In this document: one piece after another, positions 1 to 5,214 of the stretch | How the letters are laid out: each line of letters begins with the position of its first letter | Position numbering within the stretch: position 1 is the stretch's first letter | NCBI GenBank assembly: GCA_903927855.1 | Contig: CAIYOL010000326.1 | Location: 1 to 5,214 of the forward strand | Direction of reading: 5' to 3' | From: an uncultured Planctomycetota bacterium | GTDB taxonomy: Bacteria > Planctomycetota > Phycisphaerae > Sedimentisphaerales > Anaerobacaceae | Length of the DNA: 5,214 nt | Translations under genes and position numbers: made by a program | Notes under the pieces: generated by a model | What the model saw: the letters and a program-made list of their open reading frames with translations, nothing else | Database searches by the model: none | What the model was told of the DNA's origin: nothing

Positions 1-1428
1 CACATTCTGGCGAGTGTGGCTACGTCGGAGGGGCTGACAGCGAATTTGGGCACGCCCGACGCGGTTTTTGATGTTTCCTGGCAATTATCGTTTGCGGCGG
101 TGCTTGGTATACTGCTGCTGGCAAAACGCACCGGCAGTTATATTTTCGAGAAGGTGACGGCGTTGTTCGAAAATCCTGAGACCAGAAAACTGCCCTCTTA
201 TTTTCGCATAATCTCCGGTATCATTTCATCTATAGTCGCGGTATTTGCTGTAAGCCTTGTTGCATGGATGACCAGTGCAGGGATACTGTTATATAATTTT
301 TATGCGATTCAACCTCTTACAAGCATCTGGACGGTGGTTGCCTCGCCGTTTATAGCGGTGATTTCATTTTTGGGGTATTTTAAGCTGCTTATCGCCCTAG
401 TTCTGCCGACGGTCGCGTCGATGCTGGATTTGATAATAAAGCCTTTATCGAGGTGTCTCATTTGGCTCGTAAAGTGTATGGCACAAATAGATTTTTCACA
501 GGTGCTTATAGGCCATATAGCAATTTGGCTGATAGTTTTTTACTACTGCACTATTTTGTTTGTAGCGTTTATTCATTTTAAGCGTCCTTTTGTGAAAAGA
601 GTAATTTCTGTAACGATGATTTTGGCTGTCATAGTTTTTCTGGGTGTTACAAAATGGCAAAGAACATATCGGGACGAGTTGATAATGACTTGTCTGGATG
701 TCGGGCATGGGCAGGCGATATTGGCCCAACTGCCGGGCAAAGCCAATATTTTGTTCGATACAGGCTCACTGCACAGTAAAGATGTTGGCAGGCGGGTTGT
801 ATTGCCTTTTTTGGGTTACAGCGGAATAAGCAGAATCGATTCGATTATAGTAAGCCATAATGACGTGGACCACATCAATGGAATACCAGAGGTAGCCAAA
901 TGCTGCGAGGTCAGTGGTGTTTATGCCAACAACGCTTTTTTCAATCAGGCAGACCGATGGGGCACGGCAAAATTCCTTAAGGAGTCATTGAGTAAAAAAG
1001 GGCTTGAAATACAGCCCTTAGGCGAGGAGGTGGACCTGCACAGTAATGCGAGAGTAAAAATCATTTGGCCAAACGAGCAAATACAAGGATTGAGCGACAA
1101 TGATAAATCGCAGGTTTTATTGGTTGAATTTGCAGGTAAAAAAATCCTGCTATGCTCTGATATTGAGAAATTTGCACAGGTAGAACTTATTAGGCTTTAC
1201 CCTGACCTTAAAGCTGATGTAGTTGTTGTTCCACATCATGGCTCAAGGAAAACTACTGAACAACGTTTTCTTGAAAATCTCGATGCTGGAATTTTGATAT
1301 GCAGCTGCGGCCGCAGCGATTATAAAAACAACCGGGTAATCAAACCCCAAACCAAAACCAAGTGGCTGTGTACGGCTGAACACGGCGCGGTCATTGTTTG
1401 CATCGATAAAGACGGTATGATAAGATAA
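1..1428 (+). CDS. comEC: ComEC/Rec2-family DNA internalization protein, 5'-partial
   Basis: This is the inner-membrane channel family that passes single-stranded DNA into the cytoplasm during natural transformation. The frame is open from base 1, so the GTG at 16 is not a credible start; 475 residues are visible. Numbered from base 1, residues 23-40 match the family's competence-domain signature (FDVSWQLSFAAVLGILLL). Several hydrophobic segments follow to about residue 215. From about 228 there is a metallo-beta-lactamase-like domain: LDVGHGQ at 232-238, FDTGS at 252-256, the metal-site motif SHNDVDH at 285-291, CSDIE at 385-389 and PHHGS at 411-415. All expected motifs are present, so the soluble domain looks intact. 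The missing front would hold the OB-fold-like region and the first membrane helices; full proteins of this family usually have 700-800 residues. No other competence gene is visible. In bacteria not known to be transformable the role is unproven. The family call is firm; the symbol is by family. Confidence 0.93.
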   Translation, partial: HILASVATSEGLTANLGTPDAVFDVSWQLSFAAVLGILLLAKRTGSYIFEKVTALFENPETRKLPSYFRIISGIISSIVAVFAVSLVAWMTSAGILLYNFYAIQPLTSIWTVVASPFIAVISFLGYFKLLIALVLPTVASMLDLIIKPLSRCLIWLVKCMAQIDFSQVLIGHIAIWLIVFYYCTILFVAFIHFKRPFVKRVISVTMILAVIVFLGVTKWQRTYRDELIMTCLDVGHGQAILAQLPGKANILFDTGSLHSKDVGRRVVLPFLGYSGISRIDSIIVSHNDVDHINGIPEVAKCCEVSGVYANNAFFNQADRWGTAKFLKESLSKKGLEIQPLGEEVDLHSNARVKIIWPNEQIQGLSDNDKSQVLLVEFAGKKILLCSDIEKFAQVELIRLYPDLKADVVVVPHHGSRKTTEQRFLENLDAGILICSCGRSDYKNNRVIKPQTKTKWLCTAEHGAVIVCIDKDGMIR

Positions 1429-1467
1429 CAGATACGATTCAACATAAACAGAATAGCCATTGAGACA

Positions 1468-2697
1468 ATGAAAAAGTTCACAAAAACACTGACAGCGATA
1501 ATCGTAAGCTTAATCATCTGCGCAGCCTTATTTGGTTGCACACAGACCGAAACAAGTAAACGCAGCTACACCAAGAGTAATGCTGTTGACATAAGCTCTT
1601 ATGCACCAGCACCTACTGCAGAATCTTGTCCAGAAATCCACGACACGAGGGTCAAAAATATCATATTCTGTATTGGCGACGGTATGGGGCTGGGGCAGAT
1701 TTCACTTGTGCGAATGAAAGCAGTCGGTCCAGATGGGACATTATATATGGAACGAATGCCGGTCAGCGGTTTTGTTCGGACGCATTCGGCCGATGCTCTG
1801 GTAACTGATTCGGCTGCAGCTGGAACAGCCCTTGCATCTGGCGTAAAAACTAACAACGGCATGATTGGCATAATGCCAGATGGCACAAGATACCAGACTA
1901 TTCTTGAGGTTGCTAAAGCCAGAGGGATGGCAACAGGTGTTGTTGTCACATCCAGAATTACGGATGCCACGCCGGCTGCTTTTGCCTCGCATGTGACAAG
2001 CCGCAAAATGCAGGATAAAATAGCAGAACAGTTAATCGCAAATAAAGTAAATATCCTGTTCGGGGGTGGGAAAGAATACTTTCTGCCGAGGTCAGACGGC
2101 AGGAGTAAGCGAAATGACCAAAAGAACCTGATAGAGCAGGCTAAGGAAGCCGGATACATTTACGTCCGAAATGCAGAAGAACTGAAAACTGCCAATAACC
2201 CATATATTTTAGGTCTATTCCAGCTTGGCGCATTAACTACTGTAGAGCCGGAGCCGAGTTTAGCTGAATTGACCACCAAAGCCGTCGACATTCTCGACCG
2301 CGCAGGGAAAAGCTACGGGTTTTTTCTGATGATAGAAGGCAGTCAGATTGATAGGGCCTGTCACGACAATGATGCGGGTGGCGTCATCAGGCAAACCCTG
2401 CTTTTCGACCAGGCGGTCAAAACTGCCATTGATTTTGCGCAAAAAGACAAACAAACATTAGTTGTTGTAACCGCTGACCATGAGACAGGCGGATTAATCA
2501 TAAAAGGCGGCAACCTGAAAGGCAATGACCTGAATTTAAACTGGTCTACCGGCGGTCACGTTGCTATGCCGGTGCCTATTTATGCATTCGGTCCTAAAGC
2601 CGAGGTTTTCACTGGAACGTACGATAATAGCGAAGTTCCCAAGAAATTTGCACGACTATTGGGAATAAAACTGTTTCCGAAAGCAGTTGATGAATAA
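1468..2697 (+). CDS. Alkaline phosphatase, PhoA family, predicted lipoprotein
   Basis: It is predicted to hydrolyse phosphate monoesters outside the cytoplasm, releasing phosphate. Residues 1-23 form a signal peptide with a charged start, a hydrophobic core and lipobox LFGC, so Cys24 should be lipidated and the enzyme membrane-anchored. By comparison with E. coli PhoA the catalytic set is complete: Asp71 in GDGMG, nucleophile Ser115 in VTDSAAAG, Asp166 and Thr168 in TDATPAAF, substrate Arg179 in HVTSRK, Glu290/Asp295/His299 in IEGSQIDRACH, Asp337/His338 in ADHETGG, and His364 in STGGHVAMPVP. Arg296 sits where E. coli has Lys328. At 409 residues it is shorter than E. coli PhoA (471), suggesting a compact form with fewer insertions. 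The ATG at 1468 is chosen because the signal peptide starts there; the upstream Shine-Dalgarno is poor (only GAG at 1462-1464). It lies 39 bases after comEC on the same strand and may share its transcript. I see no convincing Pho box. A phosphodiesterase relative is less likely given the full PhoA residue set. Confidence 0.95.
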   Translation: MKKFTKTLTAIIVSLIICAALFGCTQTETSKRSYTKSNAVDISSYAPAPTAESCPEIHDTRVKNIIFCIGDGMGLGQISLVRMKAVGPDGTLYMERMPVSGFVRTHSADALVTDSAAAGTALASGVKTNNGMIGIMPDGTRYQTILEVAKARGMATGVVVTSRITDATPAAFASHVTSRKMQDKIAEQLIANKVNILFGGGKEYFLPRSDGRSKRNDQKNLIEQAKEAGYIYVRNAEELKTANNPYILGLFQLGALTTVEPEPSLAELTTKAVDILDRAGKSYGFFLMIEGSQIDRACHDNDAGGVIRQTLLFDQAVKTAIDFAQKDKQTLVVVTADHETGGLIIKGGNLKGNDLNLNWSTGGHVAMPVPIYAFGPKAEVFTGTYDNSEVPKKFARLLGIKLFPKAVDE

Positions 2698-2730
2698 GCC
2701 AGAGGTGATGCTAAAACTATTCCTTAAAAT

Positions 2731-2766
2731 AAAAATGGCCTTTACCGTGTAAAGGCCATTTTTTTT
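2731..2766. terminator. Bidirectional rho-independent terminator
   Basis: A perfect 15-base-pair stem (2731-2745 with 2749-2763) closes on a three-base CGT loop and is followed by a run of eight T (2759-2766). It begins 33 bases after the alkaline phosphatase stop. On the other strand the five A at 2731-2735 give a U-run, so it can also end the OmpA-family transcript, whose gene stops at 2797. Being the only strong hairpin between two convergent genes, it probably serves both. Confidence 0.93.
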
Positions 2767-2796
2767 CGACTTACCAGCAGTTATCAGCAGTAGTCA

Positions 2797-3456
2797 TCAT
2801 CTCATATGAACAACGATTTCAACTCTCCGGTTTTTTGCCTTACCGCTGGCGGTGGAATTTGAGGCGACAGGCTGGCTCTCTCCACGGCCTATTGCCCGAA
2901 TATTACTTTGAGGGACTCCGTGTTCAACCAGGTATCTGACCACGACGTTAGCACGCTCAGTAGAAAGCTGCATGTTATCTTTCCACGGAGATTTCTTGAT
3001 GGGGTCTGAGTCAGTATGACCTACAACATCTATTTGCCGGCCGGAGTACTTGCTCTGCAATACAGACGTGATATGGTCGAGCTCGGTGCTGCTGCTTTTT
3101 TTCAGAGTGGCTTTTCCCGGATCAAAGAGTATTTTATCCGAGACGGTTACTGTAACTGTTCCTTCCTTAGAGTTAAGTGCAACGTCATAGCCTTCTCCAA
3201 AACCGCTGGCTTGAGCCGCGGTTTGCTTGCGTTCGGCAATTTGCTTCTGGAGCTCTTCTATTGTCTGTCGGTTCTGTGAAACCTCAGCAGTGAGCTGGCC
3301 TTTCTCTGCTGTTTCCCGTTCTAGCAGGCCCTTTAGATTTTCGTGCTCCACATTCAGGGCTTTGTACTTTTTCTTCCAATCAGTACAGGCGGGAAGAAAC
3401 AAAGCTGATGTAAGACAGGCTAGCAGGATGATTGCTTTTTTGTTAACAGTTCGCAT
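2797..3456 (-). CDS. OmpA/Pal-like peptidoglycan-binding lipoprotein with coiled coil
   Basis: A likely envelope-anchoring protein: a lipid anchor in the membrane with a C-terminal domain gripping peptidoglycan. Residues 1-23 are a signal peptide ending in lipobox LPAC, giving lipidated Cys24. Residues of about 25-80 are rich in Lys, Glu, Gln and Leu with heptad-like spacing, predicting a coiled-coil stalk. Residues of about 98-219 are an OmpA C-terminal domain: ILFDPGKATL at 109-118, GHTDSDPI at 146-153, LSTERA at 164-169, GRGESQP at 190-196 and NRRVEIVV at 209-216. The Asp and Arg residues known in this family to bind diaminopimelate are present in the HTD and LSTERA motifs (Asp149, Arg168). 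The start is well fixed: AAAGGAG (complement of 3465-3471) lies eight bases before the ATG. It is 51 bases downstream of the prepilin peptidase on the same strand. There is no beta-barrel, so it is not a classical OmpA porin. A Tol-Pal or motility-linked role cannot be decided because no tol, pal or mot neighbours are visible. Confidence 0.92.
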   Translation of the reverse strand: MRTVNKKAIILLACLTSALFLPACTDWKKKYKALNVEHENLKGLLERETAEKGQLTAEVSQNRQTIEELQKQIAERKQTAAQASGFGEGYDVALNSKEGTVTVTVSDKILFDPGKATLKKSSSTELDHITSVLQSKYSGRQIDVVGHTDSDPIKKSPWKDNMQLSTERANVVVRYLVEHGVPQSNIRAIGRGESQPVASNSTASGKAKNRRVEIVVHMR

Positions 3457-3476
3457 TTTTGTATCTCCTTTACATC

Positions 3477-3490
3477 AAAATTTAAATTTT
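3477..3490. repeat. 14-bp AT-only palindrome upstream of the OmpA-family gene
   Basis: AAAATTTAAATTTT reads the same on both strands. It lies in the 51-base gap between the prepilin peptidase stop and the OmpA-family start, just upstream of that gene's Shine-Dalgarno. It could form part of an AT-rich promoter or a protein-binding site, but a pure A/T palindrome arises easily by chance and I see no clear -35/-10 pair around it. Confidence 0.3.
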
Positions 3491-3507
3491 TCCGTAAATT
3501 CCAGTTT

Positions 3508-4656
3508 TTAATAATAAAGTATTGCATTTAAGTAGTCAAGTATTCTATCGTGTAAAATAATAACAGTAAATATACCCAAAGACAAGAAGGGACCATAAGG
3601 AATTTGTCGAGTTTTTTTGAAAAATGCTCTCAGGCCTGCCCAGGCCAAGCCGAAGAATGGCGCGATAAAGAACACCACAACGACTAAACTTGCGCCTATT
3701 ACCGCTCCTGCGGCACCCATTAAATGCACATCACCAAGCCCCATTGCCTCTTTTCCAAAACCCAAAGTACCTAAAATGCGGGCGAACCAGACAACCCCAC
3801 AACCTACAAAGTAGCCCCATAAACTACCCAAAAGTCCTGCAATTACAGGCTGTTGTGAAAAATTCAGCCACCAAGTGCGTATTGAGGGGCTTTTTTGGCT
3901 GAGCCAACAGGCAGCCAGCGAGCAGATGATAATCGGCAACAAAAAGATGATTTCCCTGCAAATCTCGAGACGGTGGTCAAACTGCTGTTCTGTTAACTCT
4001 TCCGGCTTTTGAGGGAAATCCTGAAGGTCTTCGGAATCGTAACTTCTTTTAATCAGGCCGGTTGCCAACAAGCCCCAGGATATTGCCAGCCCTATAGCGG
4101 CTCCTACGGCCAAGGATGCGGTCCTGGCTGAGGCATTCGGTAAGAAGGCGTGGTCGCTAGTATGTAATATATAACCGCCGAGCGCCGAGCCAATTAGGCC
4201 TACTGCGGTAGCAAACCAGCAAATTGAGAGCGGAATGACCCACAACTTCAGGTCAATGGCTGAGGCGGCAATCAGGGTAGCTAATAAAATAATATAAATA
4301 AGATAGACGAACCAGCCGCCAGTCAGGAGCGGACCAACACCGGCGCACAAATCAGTACGAAAAAACAAAAAGAACAGGCCGACGAAAACCAGGCCGGTCA
4401 ATAGCTCGATGACGAAATAACGCGGTGAGATGGTGGCTTTGCAGTACCGACACTTAGCGCCTAACAGCAGCCATGAGACCAGCGGTATGTTGTCATAAAA
4501 GCGAATACCCCTGCCGCATGCAGGACAAGCCGAAGGCGGTGTTATCAAGGATTCGTCGCGGGGCAGACGATAAATGACAACGTTGAGGAAGCTACCTATG
4601 CAACAGCCAAAAGCAAAAATAAAGACAAACCAAATCCAATCCGGTACTACTGGCAC
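3508..4656 (-). CDS. A24-family prepilin peptidase (type IV leader peptidase), extended form
   Basis: This inner-membrane aspartic protease cuts the leader from type IV prepilins or type II secretion pseudopilins and, in many members, methylates the new N-terminus. The N-terminal part has the usual GSFLNVVIYRLPR (21-33) and a two-CxxC zinc-type motif (Cys44/Cys47, Cys69/Cys72). The protease part has Asp135 in AIDLKLWVIP and Asp309 in GLGD (306-309), the two expected catalytic aspartates, followed by IPYGPFL (352-358). Hydrophobic stretches near 8-28, 80-98, 114-130, 142-162, 182-200, 234-250, 270-292, 316-340 and 358-375 fit a polytopic protein. At 382 residues it exceeds the usual 250-290; the extra lies between the catalytic aspartates (174 residues apart against about 64 in PilD) and includes a charged loop at about 203-235. 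The motif after Asp135 reads IPL instead of the common LPD/IPD. The GTG start is supported by AAAGGAGG four bases upstream. No pilin or secretion gene is visible nearby, so the substrates are unknown. Confidence 0.93.
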   Translation of the reverse strand: MPVVPDWIWFVFIFAFGCCIGSFLNVVIYRLPRDESLITPPSACPACGRGIRFYDNIPLVSWLLLGAKCRYCKATISPRYFVIELLTGLVFVGLFFLFFRTDLCAGVGPLLTGGWFVYLIYIILLATLIAASAIDLKLWVIPLSICWFATAVGLIGSALGGYILHTSDHAFLPNASARTASLAVGAAIGLAISWGLLATGLIKRSYDSEDLQDFPQKPEELTEQQFDHRLEICREIIFLLPIIICSLAACWLSQKSPSIRTWWLNFSQQPVIAGLLGSLWGYFVGCGVVWFARILGTLGFGKEAMGLGDVHLMGAAGAVIGASLVVVVFFIAPFFGLAWAGLRAFFKKTRQIPYGPFLSLGIFTVIILHDRILDYLNAILYY

Positions 4657-4673
4657 AACGCCTCCTTTGCGTT
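4657..4673 (-). promoter_or_regulatory. Shine-Dalgarno in a small hairpin loop before the GTG start
   Basis: On the minus strand the mRNA reads AACGC, AAAGGAG, GCGUU and then the GUG start. The five-base arms pair exactly, leaving the seven-base Shine-Dalgarno core AAAGGAG as the loop. The Shine-Dalgarno fixes the GTG at 4654-4656 as the start of the prepilin peptidase, since there is no nearby in-frame ATG. The ribosome-binding role is clear; whether the hairpin forms or regulates anything is speculative. Confidence 0.6.
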
Positions 4674-4689
4674 AGAATCCGGAGCTAAA

Positions 4690-5082
4690 TCATTTCTTTC
4701 TTTTAATTGCTCCAGCCACTTTCATCGGTAATCCGAATAGACGAATAAATCCAGTCGCGTCCATCGGCTGGTATTCGGCGCCCATCTTGAAGCTTGCCAA
4801 ATCTGTCCGGTACAGACTGTTCGGGCTTTTTGCGCCGGCCGGCGTGCATTGTCCTTTAAATAGTTTGACCTTGACCTCACCGGTGACGTTTCGCTGAGTA
4901 ACATTGACAAATGCATCAAGGGCTTCCCGCAGCGGTGAAAACCACTGACCGTAATAAACAAGTTCAGCATATTTTAGAGCAAGCTGCTGTTTATAGTGCA
5001 TCGTTTCTTTATCAAGCGTAAGACTTTCGAGAGTTTTGTGCGCTGTGATAAGAATCGTACCGCCCGGTGTTTCATATACGCC
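4690..5082 (-). pseudogene. argG: 5'-truncated argininosuccinate synthase (C-terminal third)
   Basis: The full enzyme joins citrulline and aspartate using ATP in arginine synthesis. Only its last 130 codons are here. The translation begins GVYETPGGT (5082-5056) and continues with [58 protein letters not shown] and [14 protein letters not shown], which I recognise as the conserved ArgG C-terminal region that includes the oligomerization tail. Reading further upstream, a TGA (5083-5085) follows at once, inside the heptad repeat tract, and the next sequence is a histidine kinase tail, not ArgG. The ATP-binding and most of the synthetase domain of a protein of about 400 residues are therefore absent, so it cannot work alone. 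The remaining frame has no internal stop, suggesting a recent truncation or an assembly join. The in-frame ATG at 4999-5001 is an internal Met of the ArgG alignment with no Shine-Dalgarno, so a 103-residue gene starting there is not supported. The prepilin peptidase follows 33 bases downstream. Confidence 0.9.
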
Positions 5083-5112
5083 TCACGCTCTACGCTTCAC
5101 GCACTACGCCTG
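5078..5112. repeat. Five tandem 7-bp units, ACGCNNN
   Basis: Five consecutive seven-base units each begin ACGC: ACGCCTC, ACGCTCT, ACGCTTC, ACGCACT and ACGCCTG, with a partial ACGG after them. The first four bases are invariant and the last three vary. The tract lies exactly between the ArgG homology and the histidine kinase homology. On the minus strand it supplies the kinase's last codons and stop (5097-5099) and the TGA that closes the ArgG frame upstream. It looks like a degenerate intergenic repeat of the kind that is dispersed in some bacterial genomes. It is too short and lacks spacers for a CRISPR. Confidence 0.75.
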
Positions 5113-5214
5113 ACGGAAAGAACCACTGCTGCCGTCGTGCCGACGCCTGGAGTGCTTTCGATTTCCAGTCGGCCGCCGTGCTCGGCCACGATGCGCTGGG
5201 CGATCGGCAGCCCG
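5097..5214 (-). CDS. Histidine kinase C-terminal end (HATPase domain tail), 5'-partial
   Basis: The frame enters from beyond the right edge; 38 residues are visible before a TGA at 5097-5099. They read GLPIAQRIVAEHGGRLEIES, then TPGVGTTAAVVLSVRRSA. This matches the end of a sensor kinase ATPase domain: the GLP(I/L)A..IV..HGG stretch after the second glycine box (G2) and the PG.GTT motif just before the last beta-strand. The sensor, dimerization and phospho-acceptor parts are outside the window, so the signal and partner regulator are unknown. The ATPase fold appears to finish normally, with only the last few residues (RRSA) and the stop coming from the heptad repeat. G+C here is about 67% by hand count, far above the neighbouring argG remnant (about 45% in a 60-base sample), which suggests a different origin or an assembly join. 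An NtrB-like or hybrid kinase are both possible. Confidence 0.85.
   Translation of the reverse strand, partial: GLPIAQRIVAEHGGRLEIESTPGVGTTAAVVLSVRRSA

Noticed and set aside
16..18. GTG as the start of comEC
   Set aside because: The frame is open to base 1 and the homology begins in mid-protein, so the true start lies outside the window.
496..729. Minus-strand open frame of 77 codons
   Set aside because: It is antisense to comEC, has an unremarkable translation and no supporting ribosome site.
1599..2159. A 186-codon open frame on the minus strand
   Set aside because: It lies wholly inside the alkaline phosphatase gene, antisense to its catalytic core, and its translation shows no recognisable domain; it is a coding shadow.
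2775..2795. Near-direct repeat CAGCAGTTAT/CAGCAGTAGT between terminator and OmpA gene end
   Set aside because: There are only two imperfect copies of about eight shared bases, within chance expectation, and no function is suggested.
3477..3490. Regulator operator
   Set aside because: The palindrome is pure A/T and has no recognised regulator consensus; it is listed only as a low-confidence repeat.
3617..3902. Two overlapping plus-strand open frames
   Set aside because: They lie inside the prepilin peptidase gene in the opposite direction; their Pro/Lys-rich translations are low-complexity mirrors of its codons.
4722..4970. Alternative minus-strand frame of 82 codons
   Set aside because: It is out of frame with the clear ArgG homology over the same bases.
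4999..5001. ATG as the start of an independent 103-residue gene
   Set aside because: ArgG homology continues 27 codons further upstream and there is no Shine-Dalgarno before this ATG.
5078..5112. CRISPR array
   Set aside because: The units are seven bases long and directly adjacent, with no spacers and no cas genes.

Overview
The window looks like ordinary chromosomal DNA of a diderm (Gram-negative-type) bacterium. Two proteins carry lipoprotein signal peptides (lipoboxes LFGC and LPAC). One of these ends in an OmpA-type peptidoglycan-binding domain. A long prepilin peptidase is also present. By hand count G+C is about 45% over a sampled stretch of the main region. The gene set would suit a planctomycete of the Phycisphaerae type, but that is a low-confidence inference with no rRNA or marker gene behind it.

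Left half, plus strand (1-2766): the 3' two thirds or so of a comEC-type DNA-uptake channel gene runs in from beyond the left edge. After 39 bases comes a complete PhoA-family alkaline phosphatase lipoprotein, then a strong hairpin terminator (2731-2766) that should work in both directions because it lies between convergent genes.

Right half, minus strand, read right to left (5214-2797): the end of a GC-rich histidine kinase gene (to 5097); a tract of five 7-base repeats (5078-5112); a 5'-truncated argG remnant of 130 codons (5082-4690); a GTG-started A24 prepilin peptidase (4656-3508); and an OmpA/Pal-like lipoprotein with a coiled coil (3456-2797). The peptidase and OmpA gene each have a good Shine-Dalgarno sequence, and the gaps (33 and 51 bases) allow one transcript, which is inferred.

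The part most worth a second look is the right edge. A histidine kinase tail at about 67% G+C meets a beheaded argG at about 45% G+C exactly across the short heptad repeat. This is either a repeat-associated rearrangement or an assembly join. I see no defence system, CRISPR array, transposase or clearly new system in the window. The alkaline phosphatase, ComEC, prepilin peptidase and OmpA protein all belong to well-known families, with modest oddities listed under findings.
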